Source of the DNA: Sternotherus odoratus
Taxonomy: Eukaryota > Chordata > Testudines > Kinosternidae
DNA: 64,000 nucleotides
Assembly: GCA_032164245.1 (NCBI GenBank)
Contig: JAVMKO010000003.1
Coordinates: forward strand, 10,178,651-10,242,650
Direction of reading: 5' to 3'
The notes under the pieces were generated by a model. It saw only the letters and a list, made by a program, of their open reading frames with translations. It ran no database searches and was not told the DNA's origin. Position 1 is the first letter of the stretch; every line of letters starts with the position of its first letter. Position numbers and translations under genes: made by a program. Positions 33,601-45,088 of this stretch are shown here, in pieces.

Positions 33601-36600
33601 GGGCTGAGTGGGTCAGTTGGGGTGGGTGGGAGGGAAGGAGAGCGCGGCCGGAGCGGCGGCGGCGGGGGGGGGGGGGAAGGAGAGCGCGGCCGGGGCGGGG
33701 GGGGGCTATTATATGGCTCTCTGAGTCAAAAAGGTTCCCGACCCCTGATCTAGTCTCACCAGCTGCGGGTGACACTGACCAGATACTTTTATTGAGTGAT
33801 TCCTGAATCTTGCCCAACAGTTTGTGGTTCAATCAGAGTACGTGTTGTTTGTATGTATATGTCTTGATTTAAATATTCCAAATGACTGAGAATCTATCAT
33901 ATTGTTTGCATTTCATTCCCATTACATTCTATAGAGGATGAGTAAGACCATATGAAAACTACATTGTTGTTTCTGGTTTCTCTCCAGAATATATGATGTG
34001 ACTTGTATTCTGCCACACTATGTAATAAGATAATATGCCCAAATCCAGCTTCATAGAAAACCTTTTTAAATGTATATTTTACATTAAAAATATAGTCTTC
34101 ACATTCACTCATGTAGTTACGCTTCTATTTCCAGGTGGTTTGGTACAAATCTTATCAGATTGGATGTGCAGTTGCCTTTTGTCCTCGGAGATTTTACAAA
34201 TACTATTACGTTTGCCATTACTGCCCTGCGTATGTATTAACTATAGATTTAATTGATTATTGGAATTCCTTAGTGTTTTAATTCATTCATTCAAATGACC
34301 CAGGAAACTTTCTGCTACATTGCAGGTTGCATCATAATTTTTTTATTGGGCTTATTGTCGAAGGGGCAATTCAGTAATAAGGGTATGCAGAAGAATACAT
34401 GAAAATTACATTCTAAAAATAAAACAAGTCATAAAACCCTTAATAATTGCCCAGTGAGGTCTGCTCTGCTTTAAAATCTAAACATTATTTTCTAACTGCT
34501 TAGTAAGTGAGAAATAGGAGCATATTCTTTTTATACAAAATGGGCTGCAAGCGTGGCTGGCTCTAGGTTTTTTGCTGCCCCAAGCAAAAAAAAAATTGGC
34601 TGCCCTCCCCCCCCCAGTCCTGGGCTCCCCACCACCACCCACACCCCAGTGCCGCCCCAGCCCTGGGCTCTCCCCCATACCCATATCCCCTGCCACTCCT
34701 GCCCTAGGATCTCCCCCCACCACCAGCAACCCCCTGCCATCCCAGCGCTGGGCTCCCACCACTCACCCACAGACCCCTGCCATCCCAGCGCTGGGTTCTC
34801 CCCTTTCTCCCCCACCAATGCCCTCTCCCCCACCCACATCCCTGTGATACCCCAGCCCTTGGATCTCCCCCAACACCTGCACCGGATGGTAATTGGGAGC
34901 AGGTGTTGGGGGAAAGCCAGGGGACCGCTCCAACAAGGGGCTAAGGAGCCAGGCAGGGCAGGGCAGCCCCAGAAGGAATGGCTGATGGGGAGCGGAGCCC
35001 TGGAGAGCGGGACGCGGGACGCGGGACCCAAACAGCAGCGCCCGGGACACCAGTCCCCTCTATGGCCCCACTGCTTCTGCTGCTCCTGGACCCCAGTCCC
35101 AGGGCCAGCTTCAGCCACCTGCTTGTTTTGCTGGTGCCTAGAGCTGCAAGAAGCTTTTCCTGGGGCATGTTATCCAATAATTGCCCCTTGCACAGAAGGG
35201 GATTTACCATGAAACAAACTGTGTGGTAGCACGTGCCCCTGCCCAATGACCGGGGCCCCCTCAAAATGCAGGACAAATATCCTGCCCCCGAGTCCAGGCT
35301 GGCGGTGCAGCAGGGCTCAAGCAGACTGCTGCTGGCATATCTCTGCATGCAACTGAATGGGGGAGGGGGGTAAACTCCTCACCCCACAAGGGGCACACAG
35401 AGCTGTGCCATCGGCTCTGCCTCCCTCCCACCGCCCCGCTTCACTCCCAGAAATGACTGGCATGTCCCTACAGCCTTTGGAGGGGGGGAAGGGTGTCTGT
35501 GCGCTGCCCCCGCCCCGAGCGCCAACTCTGCAGCTCCTTTTGGCTGGGAACTGCGGCCACTGGGAGTGTGCAGCAGAACGTGGAGACCCCCCCTGTCCTT
35601 CTCCCTGCCTACACTGTAGCCCAGGGTACGTCTACATGAGCTGCAGTCCTGCCTGTGCTAGTTTTATTCTAGCTCGCCTGAAAAAATAATAGCCAGCGTA
35701 AATATAATCATACCCATCCAAACAGGCATCCGCCCAGGCTGGATAAGGGTGCCTGACCCCTCTAGGCACATACTCACTTGTGCAACCTGTGCTGAAGCCT
35801 GCCCCATGACATCTTCACTTCTTTGCAGCCTGATTGCAGGACTAGAGCCAGTGAGGGTTGTCAGCACAACCTGCTAATCACACCCACTCTGGCAGTGTAA
35901 GTGTCCCCTGTGTGTAAAGGAAGATGTGTGTTGTAGACTGGCTTTACAATTTATGCTGTTTACTTTTACCGTTTCAGGGGGAATTATGCAAACTTAATAA
36001 GCACACCTTACACATCAGGGCCCGTGTGTGGAGATTGCCCTCGTGCTTGTGACAAAGGACTATGCAGTAAGTTTTAGCAATTTGAAGTATTAAGAAGTGA
36101 CAATTTTGCCCCACTGCAAAAGAATGCTTCATTGTCTTGGCGGGAAGGATTTGGGAAATTATCACCTCAAAAACCATGGCTCCAGAGGCAGACTGCAAGG
36201 CCCTTACACATGTTCATTGCAAAGTGTGTTGGGGCTCATGTAAGGGCCTCTGGTGGAGGACTAGTATGTCTGGGGAATGTCATCATGGTATCACGTCCCC
36301 CTCAAAAGATAAGACCGAGGGAAACAGTCTCAGAGATGTACAATTTTATTATAAAGGAGATGGTGATCAGTTGTTCTCCACATGTTTCCAGGGTAGGACA
36401 AGAAGTAATTGGCTTAGTTTAGAGTAAGATTTAGATATTAGGGAAATCTTTCTAACTCTAAGGATAGTTAAGCAAGAGAACTAGTTGGAATCTCCATCAC
36501 TGGAAGTTTGGTTTTTTTTAAGAATAGGCTAGATTAATTTGTCAGGGATGGCCAAGGAATACTTAATTCTGCCCCAGCATGGTAGCAGATGACCTCTCAA

Positions 36601-39600
36601 GGTCTTTTCCAGCCCTACATTTCTGTACTGACTAGGACTTTATACCATTAGTCTGATTTATTATTTGTGTTGTGATAGCACTTGGGAGTCACTGTCATGG
36701 ACCAGGACTCCATTGTGCTAGGCAACACATAAATAGACAATGAACAGTCCAACTGAAATCAGTGAGACAACTTGTGCAGTACGCTGCTGCTTAATATGAG
36801 CCTCTGCCCCCCCACCCCACAAAAAAATAAAAAGGAACCTGTGAAAACATTACAAATATTTAACACCTACAATGGCAAGTGCCCACAGGGATTTTAGACC
36901 ATGTCATTCGTCCAGTCCAAGCGGAGTAATGGCATTTTTCTACTTCTCATTCGGGGTAATAATCTTTGAGCCACACTGTGGAACCTTTATTCACCCTGAT
37001 GAGCATTTACTCATGAACGTAGCTCAATTGGCTTCAGTGGGACTGGGTAAGTGCTCCTCCACCTCAGTGAGCATTGCTCATTCTATCCCTCAGCGCTTTA
37101 TCTAGTAGACCCTTTGCCTGTGAGCAACAAGTTTATTCTAAGATTTCTGAGGTATCTCTCCCATTACAGCAAAGCTGCCTTGTGGTGAGTGAAAAAAAAG
37201 CTGGCTGAACGGCTGAGTCTCTAATCTGTTATGATAGAATCAAAAAATCATAGAATATCAAGGTTGGAAGGGACCTCTGGAGACCATCTAGTCCAACCCC
37301 CTGCTTAAAGCAGGACCTATCCCCAACTAAATCATCCCAGCCAGGGCTTTGTCAAGCCTGACCTTAAAAACCTCTAAGGAAGGTGATTCTACCACCTCCC
37401 TAGGTAACCCATTCGAGTGCTTCACCACCCTTCTAGTGAAAAAGTTTTTCCTAATATCCAACCTAAACCTCCTCCATTGCAACTTGAGACCATTACTCCT
37501 TGTTCAGTCATCTGCTACCACTGAGAACAGTCTAGATCCATCCTCTTTAGAACCCCCTTTCAGGTAGTTGAAAGCAGCTATCAAAACTCCCCTCAGTCTT
37601 CTTTTCTGTAGACTAAACAATCCCAGTTCTCTCAGCCTCTCCTCATAAGTCATGCACTCCAGGCCCCTAATCATTTTTGTTACCCTTCTCTGGACTCTTT
37701 CCAATTTTTCCACATCCTTCTTGTAGTGTGGGCCCCAAAACTGGACACAGTACTCCAGATGAGGCCTCACCAATGTCGAATAGAGGGGAACAATCACATC
37801 CCTCAATCTGCTGGCAATGCCCCTACTTATATTTATATTTATATATAAAATATTTATATTTTTTTATATTATACAGCCCAAAATGCCATTAGCCTTCTTG
37901 GCAACAAGGGTACACTGTTGACTCATATCCAGCTTTTCATCCACTGTAACCCCTAGGTCCTTTTCTGTAGAACTGTTGCCTAGCCATTCCGTCCCTACTC
38001 TATAGCAGTGCATGGGATTCTTCCATCCTAAGGGCAGGATTCTGTTATGTCTCCTAATGTGCCTCCCCAATCAGAGAGAGGCGTCTCTCATCCCCCTCTC
38101 ATGTGAGGTACACTGTCAGTGCCTTTTGTTGATGTAAGCAGAGTCAGAATGAGCTCCACCCTAACATCCGATGGTGAACTGTGGAAAAGGACTTCAGGGG
38201 CTGATCTAATTTGCATGGGCACACCCACCCCGCCTAGCATGATGGGACAGCTTGCCCAAATGGTCACTTTGGCTCACTTTGGGATCCCCGATCTCTTTGT
38301 TATTGGGGCAGGCGTAATAAAGTGTTGTTATTCTAGCTATGTGAATCAAGGACAGAAGAACTGTACTTAGCATTTTATGATGGAGGGACTTGCCCTCAAC
38401 TTAGTAGAACTTGCTAGGCAAGTGACATGGTTCCAAAGCCCAGTCATTGAAACAGGGTGGTGATAGGTATGTGTGGTTGTAATGACTGAGACATACATGT
38501 GGATAGACTGTAGAACTTCTAGAGATACTGCACCTAAAACAAGCATAATAGTTCTAGGAGTAAAGAGACAGTATGGCTACCCTAATACCAAGTGAAATGA
38601 TGCAAACAACACATCCCACTGAATATGCACAGAGAAGAATGGGGCCATTTTTCTGTCCTTCATTCAGCCCCTCTACTCATTTTGGGGTGACTAGGACCCT
38701 CATACTGAGTCAATGAGTTCCTTAAGGATGAAATATATCCATGTTGAAGAGGGTCATCACAAAGCTGATGCCCCATTAAGGTCCCACTAGTTGCCATTTT
38801 CATGGGTTAAGTTGGATTGTAATGTGGTACAGACCTTGCATTGACCCTCAACACAGGGCTGTATTGACCCTCAACACAGGAAGAGCAATACAGCGGTGCA
38901 CAGACAATCCAGGAAGTTTTTGGAAAGTGTAGGGGACAATTTCTTAGTGCAAGTGCTGGAGGAACCAGCATGGGGCAGAGCTTTTCTTGACCTGCTGCTC
39001 ACAAACAGTGAAGAATTAGTAGGGGACACAAAAGTGGATGGGAACCTGGGAGGCAGTGACCATGAGATGGTCGAGTTCAGGATCCTGACACAGGGGAAAA
39101 AAGAGAGCAGCAGAATACAGACCCTGGACTTCAGAAAAGCAGACTTTGACTCCCTCAGGGAATTCATGGGCAGGATCCCCTGGGAGATGAACATGAAGGA
39201 GAAAGGAATCCAGGAGAACTGGCTGTATTTTAAAGAATCGTTATTGAGGTTGCAGGAACAAACCATCCTGATGTGAAGAAAGAATAGTAAATATGGCAGG
39301 CGACCAGCTTGGTTGAACAGTGAAATCCTTGCTGATCTTAAATACAAAAAAGAAGCTTACAAGAAGTGGAAGATTGGGCAAATGACCAGGGAGGAATATA
39401 AAAATATTGCTCAGGCATGCAGGAGTGAAATCAGGAAGGCTAAATCACACTTGGAGTTGCAGCTAGCAAGGGATGTTAAGGGTAACAAGAAGGGTTTCTT
39501 TAGGTATGTTAGCAACAAGAAAAAAGTCAAGGAAAGTGTGGGCCCCTTACTGAATGAGGGAGGCAATCTAGTGACAGAGGATGTGGAAAAAGCAAATGTA

Positions 39601-41890
39601 CTCAATGCTTTTTTTGCCTCTGTCTTCACGAACAAGGTCAGTTCCCAGACTCCTGCACTGGGCAGCACAGCATGGGGAGGAGGTGACCAGCCATCTGTAG
39701 AAAAAAGAAGTGCTTCAGGAATATTTAGAAAAGCTGGATGAGTACAAGTCCATGGGGCCAGATGCGCTGCATCCGAGGGTGCTAAAGGAGTTGGCTGATG
39801 TGATTGAAGAGCCATTGGCCATTATCTTCGAAAACTCCTGGTGATTGGGGAAGGTCCCGGATGACTGGAAAAAGGCTAATGTAGTGTCCATCTTTAAAAA
39901 AGGGAAGAAGGAGGATCCAGGGAACTACAGGCCAGTCAGCCTCACCTCAGTGCCTGGAAAAATCATGGAGCAGGTCCTCAAGGAATCAATCCTGAAGCAC
40001 TTAGTGGAGAGAAAAGTGATCAGGAACAGTCAGCATGGATTCACCAAGGGAAAATCATGCCTGACTAACCTAATTGCCTTCTACGATGAGATAACTGGCT
40101 CTGTGGATGAGGGGAAAGCAGTGGATGTGTTGTTCCTTGATTTTAGCAAAGCTTTTGATACAGTTTCCCACAATATTCTTGCCAGAAAGTTAAAGAAGTA
40201 TGGGCTGGATGAATGGACCATAAGGTGGATAGAAAGCTGGCTGGATTGTCGGGCTCAACGGGTAGTGATCAATGGCTCCATGTCTAGTTGGCAGCCGGTA
40301 TCGAGCGGAGTTCCTCAAGGGTCGGTCCTGGGACCGGTTTTATTCAATATCTTTATCAATGATCTTGAGGATGGTGTGGAATGCACCCTCAGCAAGTTTG
40401 CAGATGACACTAAACTGGGAGAAGTGGTAGATAGGCTACAGAGGGACCTAGACAAATTAGAGGACTGGGCCAAAAGAAATTTGATGAGGTTCAACAAGCA
40501 GAAGTGCAGAGTCCTGCACTTAGGATGGAAGAATCCCATGCACTGCTACAGACGAGGGACCGAATGGCTAGGCAGCAGTTCTGCAGAAAAGGACCTAGGG
40601 ATTACAGTGGATGAGAAGCTGGATATGAGTCAACAGTGTGCCCTTGTTACCAAGAAGGCTAATGACATTTTGGGCTGTATAAGTAGGGGCATTGCCAGCA
40701 GATCAAGGGACGTGATTGTTCCCCTCTATTCGACATTGGTGAGGCCTCATCTGGAGTACTGTGTCCAGTTTTGGGGCCCACACTACAAGAAGGATGTGGA
40801 AAAATTGGAAAGAGTCCAGAGAAGGGTAACAAAAATGATTAGGGGCCTGGAGCGCCTGACTCATGAGGAGAGGCTGAGAGAACTGGGATTGTTTAGTCTG
40901 CAGAAGAGAAGACTGAGGGCAGATTTGATAGCTGCTTTCAACTACCTGAAAGGGGGTTCTAAAGAGGATGGATCTAGACTGTTCTCAGTGGTAGCAGATG
41001 ACCGAACAAGGAGTAAATTGTCTCAAGTTGCAGTTGGGAAGGTTTAGATTGGATATTAGGAAAATCCTTTTCACTAGGAGGGTGGTGAAGCATTGGAATG
41101 GGTTACCTAAGGAGGTTGTAGAATCACCTTCCTTAGAGGTTTTTAAGGTCAGGCTTGATAAAGCCCTGACTGGAATAATTTAGTTGGAAATAGGTCCTGC
41201 TTTGAGCAGGAGGTTGGACTAGATGACCTCCAGAGGTCCCTTCCAACCTTAATATTCTATGATTTCACCATGAGCTCAACATGAGATTGTGCCAAGCTCT
41301 GGGCAAAGGTGCAAGGGAAGTTGGACAGTTCTTTATGACATACTCCTTCTGGATGACTGGGCCTATAGATGGATACAGTCCACAGAAAACACTAGGTTTG
41401 CAAAGATGTATAGCTCATTCCTGGGACAAAAGCACTACTGGGAAATAAAAGGACAGAGAACAGATCCCGTCTTATTAAAATGAAACCAGCCTCCAAACCT
41501 GAATTCTCCTTATTATAATGGTACTGTAATAAGCTGTATTAAAGCAAAAAGCATTGCTCCACCTAATAAAATGTCTTAAATTAAGTAAACAATATTTCTG
41601 TGGCCAGTTAGACTTTTAGAACTTTACAAGGGAATAAGTAAAACTGTGCTGAAAAAACCACAGTGAAAAATGTTTATTTAGTCAAAATATGCTTTAACAA
41701 GAAGAAAAACACCTTATGCTGTTTCCTTTAATATCTAATTTCATGATGTGTTTCATTTTCAGCCAATCCTTGTACGCATGTGGACACATACTCAAACTGT
41801 CCTGATTTAGCAAAGCAATTCAGATGTGCACATTACTTTGTCAGGAAATACTGTCGTGCCTCCTGTCAGTGCACCACAGAAATAAAATAA
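24545..41890 (+). CDS. CRISP: CRISP gene B, complete coding region in seven coding exons
   Basis: Secreted cysteine-rich secretory protein of 240 residues, the usual CRISP length. Coding exons are 24543-24604 (ATG at 24545), 25752-25868, 27049-27136, 30384-30529, 34135-34229, 35978-36066 and 41763-41890; all borders are AG/GT and the 723 coding bases stay in frame. Order: signal peptide (about residues 1-19), CAP/PR-1 domain (about 32-183), hinge, and ICR/ShKT domain (about 200-240). The four CAP-cavity residues seen in CRISPs are present: His in CTLSHSP, Glu in CGEN, Glu in YNEVEDF, His in GHYTQ. CAP1 (GHYTQVVW) and CAP2 ([11 protein letters not shown]) are intact, and all 16 expected cysteines can be counted. 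Transcription should start at exon 1 near 20044. Introns hold LINEs, hAT elements and a truncated LTR. Candidate polyA signals are AATAAA at 42671 and ATTAAA at 42734, unproven. Which mammalian CRISP it matches is not decidable here. Confidence 0.95.
25752..25868 (+). CDS. CRISP: CRISP gene B, exon 3 (CAP domain N-terminus)
   Basis: Acceptor ATTTAG ends at 25751; donor GTAAGA starts at 25869. It has 39 codons in phase 0. It carries the family signature [20 protein letters not shown], the first CAP helix. Confidence 0.95.
26136..26843. mobile_element. hAT-type element with GC-rich minisatellite interior (gene B intron 3)
   Basis: Perfect 13-bp inverted ends CAGGGGTCTCAAA / TTTGAGACCCCTG. Flanks CTGGAGCT and CTCAAGCT are a decayed 8-bp duplication (6 of 8). 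The interior repeats GGGCAGGGAG...GTGCAGGAGG units. Its long GC-rich frames are not genes. Confidence 0.8.
27049..27136 (+). CDS. CRISP: CRISP gene B, exon 4 (CAP domain, first cysteine and zinc-site histidine)
   Basis: Acceptor ATTAAG ends at 27048; donor GTAAGT starts at 27137. It has 29 codons plus one base. It begins [10 protein letters not shown] and ends PPDRRTT; it includes ANEC (first conserved cysteine) and the histidine of SHSP that lines the CAP cavity. The acceptor is poor in pyrimidines but is the only AG that keeps the frame. Confidence 0.93.
27790..29900 (-). mobile_element. CR1-group LINE, minus strand (gene B intron 4)
   Basis: Minus-strand reading gives reverse-transcriptase blocks in order, broken by stops: [13 protein letters not shown] (29560s), [13 protein letters not shown] (29220s), [17 protein letters not shown] (29060s), [11 protein letters not shown] (28800s) and the C-terminal [11 protein letters not shown] (28090s). 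The tail at 27790-28000 has the standard CR1-like 3' UTR (CCAGTATCCTGTCTTCTGAC). Confidence 0.85.
30384..30529 (+). CDS. CRISP: CRISP gene B, exon 5 (CGEN...GHYTQ)
   Basis: Donor GTAGGG starts at 30530. The acceptor is tandem, TTTTCAGCAG, so the exon can start at 30384 or 30387, both in frame. The 146-nt form starting at 30384 equals the gene A exon and is preferred. It encodes GCGENLF, the YNEVEDF segment and GHYTQ. A minus-strand LINE ends about 480 bp upstream and a plus-strand LINE begins about 30-60 bp downstream, so this exon is a small island between two LINEs. Confidence 0.94.
30560..32670 (+). mobile_element. CR1-group LINE, plus strand (gene B intron 5)
   Basis: A 313-codon open stretch (30629-31570) covers the RT N-terminus through VTSGVP; the next codon is TAG in place of the usual glutamine, after which the same frame continues with [12 protein letters not shown] and the catalytic FADD block (31580-31876). 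A later frameshift leads to C-terminal pieces 31911-32471. The 3' UTR ends GAAGGAATTTTCCTCCAGGT. The endonuclease half is missing (5' truncated). Confidence 0.9.
32820..33080. mobile_element. Short inverted-repeat element (GGTCTACACT family)
   Basis: Ends CCTGGTCTACACT and AGTGTAGACATGGCC; inner arms ACTTCAGCTATGTGAATAGC / GTAGCTGAAGTTAAC are complementary. Same family style as 3824-4067. Confidence 0.65.
33123..33747. mobile_element. hAT-type element with perfect ends and minisatellite interior
   Basis: Perfect 16-bp inverted ends CAGGGGTCGGGAACCT / AGGTTCCCGACCCCTG and perfect 8-bp target duplication ATCTAGTC (33115-33122, 33748-33755). The interior carries about 60-bp units (AAAGCTCTG..CGCGAGGCTGG, two to three copies, 33195-33310) and about 52-bp units (GGGAGCGGGGGTTAGCCGTG, three copies, 33395-33535). 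Confidence 0.92.
34135..34229 (+). CDS. CRISP: CRISP gene B, exon 6 (CAP1 end, CAP2)
   Basis: Acceptor TTTCCAG ends at 34134; donor GTATGT starts at 34230. It has 31 codons plus two bases. It reads [17 protein letters not shown], then [10 protein letters not shown] with both CAP2 cysteines. It is one codon shorter than gene A. Confidence 0.95.
34550..35150. repeat. Element with C-rich minisatellite (gene B intron 6)
   Basis: Roughly 60-bp units with CCTGCCATCCCAGCGCTGGG at 34610-34870; the right side (CTGCTTGTTTTGCTGGTGCC, about 35118) is the common reptile hAT-like terminus. Long frames here are composition artefacts. Confidence 0.55.
35623..35947. mobile_element. Short inverted-repeat element (AGGGTACGTCTACAT)
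   Basis: Left end AGGGTACGTCTACAT; the right end TGTTGTAGACTGGCTTTA is a decayed complement. It abuts the pyrimidine tract of the exon 7 acceptor, about 30 bp away. Confidence 0.5.
35978..36066 (+). CDS. CRISP: CRISP gene B, exon 7 (hinge)
   Basis: Acceptor GTTTCAG ends at 35977; donor GTAAGT starts at 36067. It is 89 nt in the same phase as gene A. It encodes [20 protein letters not shown] and then PRACDKGLC, the standard CRISP hinge with four cysteines. Confidence 0.95.
36650..36765 (+). repeat. Old amniote repeat (ACTTGGGAGTC...GTGCTAGGC)
   Basis: Shares TTATTTGTG, a TAGCACTTGGGAG-like block and GTGCTAGGCAACACATAAAT with 57160-57290. Class not determined. Confidence 0.5.
37226..38042 (-). 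mobile_element. CR1 LINE 3' end, minus strand (gene B intron 7)
   Basis: Minus-strand frame 37806-37504 encodes the CR1 C-terminus ([20 protein letters not shown]). Interrupted at about 37825-37876 by an AT microsatellite (TATTTATATTTATATATAAA). Near-identical in reverse to 40520-41268. Confidence 0.92.
38870..41268 (+). mobile_element. CR1 LINE, 5' truncated, well preserved (gene B intron 7)
   Basis: Encodes the end of the endonuclease-RT linker (38896-39276, 39313-39741) and a 400-codon uninterrupted stretch (39845-41047) with RT blocks: [53 protein letters not shown] and catalytic FADD. Breaks are a TGA and TAG near 39276-39300, a frame change near 39700 and TGA at 39842. The tail ends TTAATATTCTATGATTTC. 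A direct repeat TTGACCCTCAACACAGG (38841 and 38864) lies at the left border. Confidence 0.93.
41763..41890 (+). CDS. CRISP: CRISP gene B, last coding exon (ICR/ShKT domain)
   Basis: Acceptor TTTTCAG ends at 41762; stop TAA at 41888-41890. It begins [13 protein letters not shown] and ends [10 protein letters not shown], with six cysteines spaced as in gene A. It follows intron 7, expanded to 5.7 kb by two opposed CR1 copies. The 3' UTR continues into unmarked sequence. Confidence 0.95.
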
Positions 41891-43450
41891 CAGCCTCGGA
41901 TCCCTCCCTTCATGGAAATTCTTCTCTTTAATCACAGCACCTTTTAGAAAATCAGTGTCCCATCTTGCAGCCCTTATGTGTGTAGGCCTAATGATTTCAA
42001 TGGGGCTTCTCATCTGAGTGTAGGATCTGGCCATTCGACTTATGTTCTTATCCTAATTTAATTCTTTGTTTTAAAATGTTGTCGATTTTTCTTCCTGGCT
42101 TGAAATTCAGCATCTTATATGCTGGACTTATATAATATTGAATGACCGAGATTTCTTCTCCATCAATATGAACTTCACTCTCTACAAAATACCATTTAAA
42201 GTACTAGCTAAAGATCAGTTCCCGCCAAGCTATACATGTATACTCCTTATTCTGTAGGTAATCCCATTGATACAATGGACCAGACATCTCCATCTTCATT
42301 CATGTGGAGAGTTACCTTACTAGTTGCAACAGGAATACAAGGGTTGTAAGGTCTGAATCAATGGGAGTCAGGGTAGCAGAACTGTTCCCACTAAAAGTAC
42401 CGGAGGGTGAGGTCTGCCACATTTGATCACATGGAGTAGTACCCTTACTCTGCAACTAAACCTGTGGACTGCATTGCAAGGAGGACATCAGAATTTGGTC
42501 CACTTAATGGGACAACTCCTAGTAGAAGATGCTATTCAGCATGAATAAGAGTGCAAAATCTGACCCTCAGTGCAAAAGGGCTGTTGGAACAATGGGATCA
42601 AGAGGTCTATTCCTGAAAATAGTCATCACACAAGGGAGGAAGGATTATGAGATAGCGAAATTGTTCTTCTAATAAAAACTAGGGAGCTTTCACCTGAGTG
42701 ACTTTGAAATCATTTGTCATTTCAGTATTCCTCATTAAATTACTTGTTCACTACTGCACAACTTGTTTTGGTTTTTATTACTTTTGCTTCATGTAAAATA
42801 CCATTTCGCCAGCTTCCATGGAGTGTAAGTCTTTATCACAATTCTTTGTCCATATAGCCTTGGTGCCACAAGCAATGTTTGACTGGATTGCCTGGAAACA
42901 CTGCAGAAGATCTTTAACACACAGTTATGTTTTGAAAATGTGAAGTTTCTCAAGAAAAAAAGTCAAAGAATATAGACATCAGAGAAGCAATTCTAGTCCA
43001 AGTAACAACAAACAAACAGAAAAAAAGTTCTGTTGCTGACAAAGGGCCAAGTTAAATGAGTAAAGACTATTCATGTAAGAATATGGAATGTCACTAAAAA
43101 TGAATTTGGCCTTCTCTCTCCTTCTTACATTCAGTCTGGCATCTACTTGATTTCCTTCCACCTCAGGGAGTGTTATAGATAATACCCAATCTGTCTCTGA
43201 CTTTTGGGAAAGAGCTGTTGCATCGGGCATTCAACAGAGAGTTGGTGACAATGAACCCACAGTTCCCATAGCATCCCTTTAGTTCTCCATAACATGACTT
43301 TTATGACACACTCAACAGTTATTCTGCACTTGCTCAGCCTGTTGTTGAACCTCGCCTTGCTGCTATCAAGTTGCCCCATGTATAGCTTCATGAGCCATGG
43401 CATTAAGGAGTAGGTGGGGTCTTCCAGGGTCACAATGGGCATTTTGACTT
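41891..43450. other. 3' flank of gene B, no gene seen
   Basis: Holds the presumed 3' UTR; candidate polyA signals AATAAA at 42671 and ATTAAA at 42734. No element recognised. Confidence 0.5.
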
Positions 43451-43451
43451 C

Positions 43452-43550
43452 TCATAGGATCATAGACTATCATGGTTGGAAGGGACCCCAGGAGATCATC
43501 TAGTCCAACCCCCTGCCCAAAGCAGGGGCACACCTAACTTTCTCCTCTGT
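43452..43550 (-). repeat. Short CR1 3' tail, minus strand
   Basis: ATCATAGACTATCATGGTTG then GAAGGGACC and CATCTAGTCCAACCCCC, the CR1 tail complement, truncated after about 95 bp. Confidence 0.8.
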
Positions 43551-45080
43551 CTATTACTAATATGGAAAGAATTACACAGTTATGTTGCACTAGTCAAATG
43601 AGGAGATCGGAGGAAGGCTGCTAAATAATGCAAAAGGGTTTGGTAGCATATCACCAAACAGAAGAAGCTACCAAGTACACTGTGTCTATTAAGTACCAAA
43701 TCATTACCCTCCAAAGACTTTTGTAAAGAGCGCATTTTTAAAAGTGCATGGACAAGATTGGTGCTGTAGGAAGAAAAGTGAATACCCCCCATTAAGATGT
43801 CGAAATAATGACATATTGGGCCCATTTAGGGGTGGGCAGAAAACAGTTTTCCTGCTTTGCAAGAATTTTCTACTTTTAAAAAAATTCTCCCATTCTAAAG
43901 TGCGACAAAAAAAAGTCATAATTTTTAAAAAACCAAAAATAAACTGAAAAGTGTCAGTTTGAGTGAATCAAAATGTTTAATTCATATTTACACCTTTTAA
44001 AACATTTGAATGAAAATTAAATTAAACTTTGCAATGAAAGTCACTTCAAAAGAAAACACCTTTTTGAAATGGGATGCTGCAACAGTTTCAAAACTTTTCT
44101 CAACCCTTTTCAAGTCTGGAAATTCAAAACTGATTTTGTTTTGTGAATAGTTTAAAAAAATAGCATTTTTTTGGAAAAAATGCCCTGATTAATCTCATTT
44201 GTATATTAAGAATTCATTTATGAATAACTTGTAAAGGGTTTATTCATTATTAATAGGTGTTATATGCATGGGCTGTATGTGTCATGGAGGGAGATAATCA
44301 AACTGTTAGACTCTACAACAAATAGATTCACCCTCTGTTAAAAAAATCATTTATTATAGAGCTCATCAGGAAGCCAAATTCCCATTCTACAGGAGTCTAG
44401 AATTTATAATTTTTTCTCGATCCTGAATTGGGTCCAAAAATCAATATCCAAAATTTTCACAAACCAGTATTCTGAAAAAGCTTGATTGGGTCAATTAAAA
44501 CGTTATAATTTTGATCTTTAGTTAATTTATACTTAAGGTTAAAATAAAGTTTTCTAAGAGAAAGTCATGTGGAACTAGAACAAGAAAACAATTGGAAAAT
44601 GTCAAAATGAGACATTCCTACAACTTCAAAACTTTCAAAAAAAATGCAAAAATCTTTAATGCCACTAGTTTCAATGTATTGGCATTTTCTGATGAAAAAC
44701 ATTTAACTGGGCTAGATCTGTTCATTTAACTACTTTATAATTGATCATAAATAGAATTTTATTTAAGTGTCACCAACTTCACATGCCCATATTACTATGG
44801 TGCTAATTCTGCATTGCGATCCATACAGGCTGATTGTTTCATCTATGAACATTGACATCTGTCACAGGCACCTCCAGCGCCACCCCATGTACAGCACTGC
44901 CTGGCCTGTTTTGTGGTCTCTTAAACACAAGCCCACACCAGGTTATTTCCCTTTCACCCTACATGTAGTTATTTTTCACTTACAAAGTAAAGCCAAGTAT
45001 TGAAAGTTTACAGCAGGAAGAGATTGTCTGCTCAGTCTAGAGAATCAGTCTCTGAATTTCCTGTTCCTCCCACTTCCATC
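43551..45080. other. Spacer B, AT-rich, nothing recognised
   Basis: Long A/T-rich stretches (43840-44720) with repeated AAAATTTT-like motifs. No gene or clean element ends. Confidence 0.55.
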
Positions 45081-45088
45081 CTCTAAAT

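Noticed and set aside
34553..35212. 219-codon proline-rich frame
   Set aside because: Product of a C-rich minisatellite in a gene B intron, with competing frames on the other strand.
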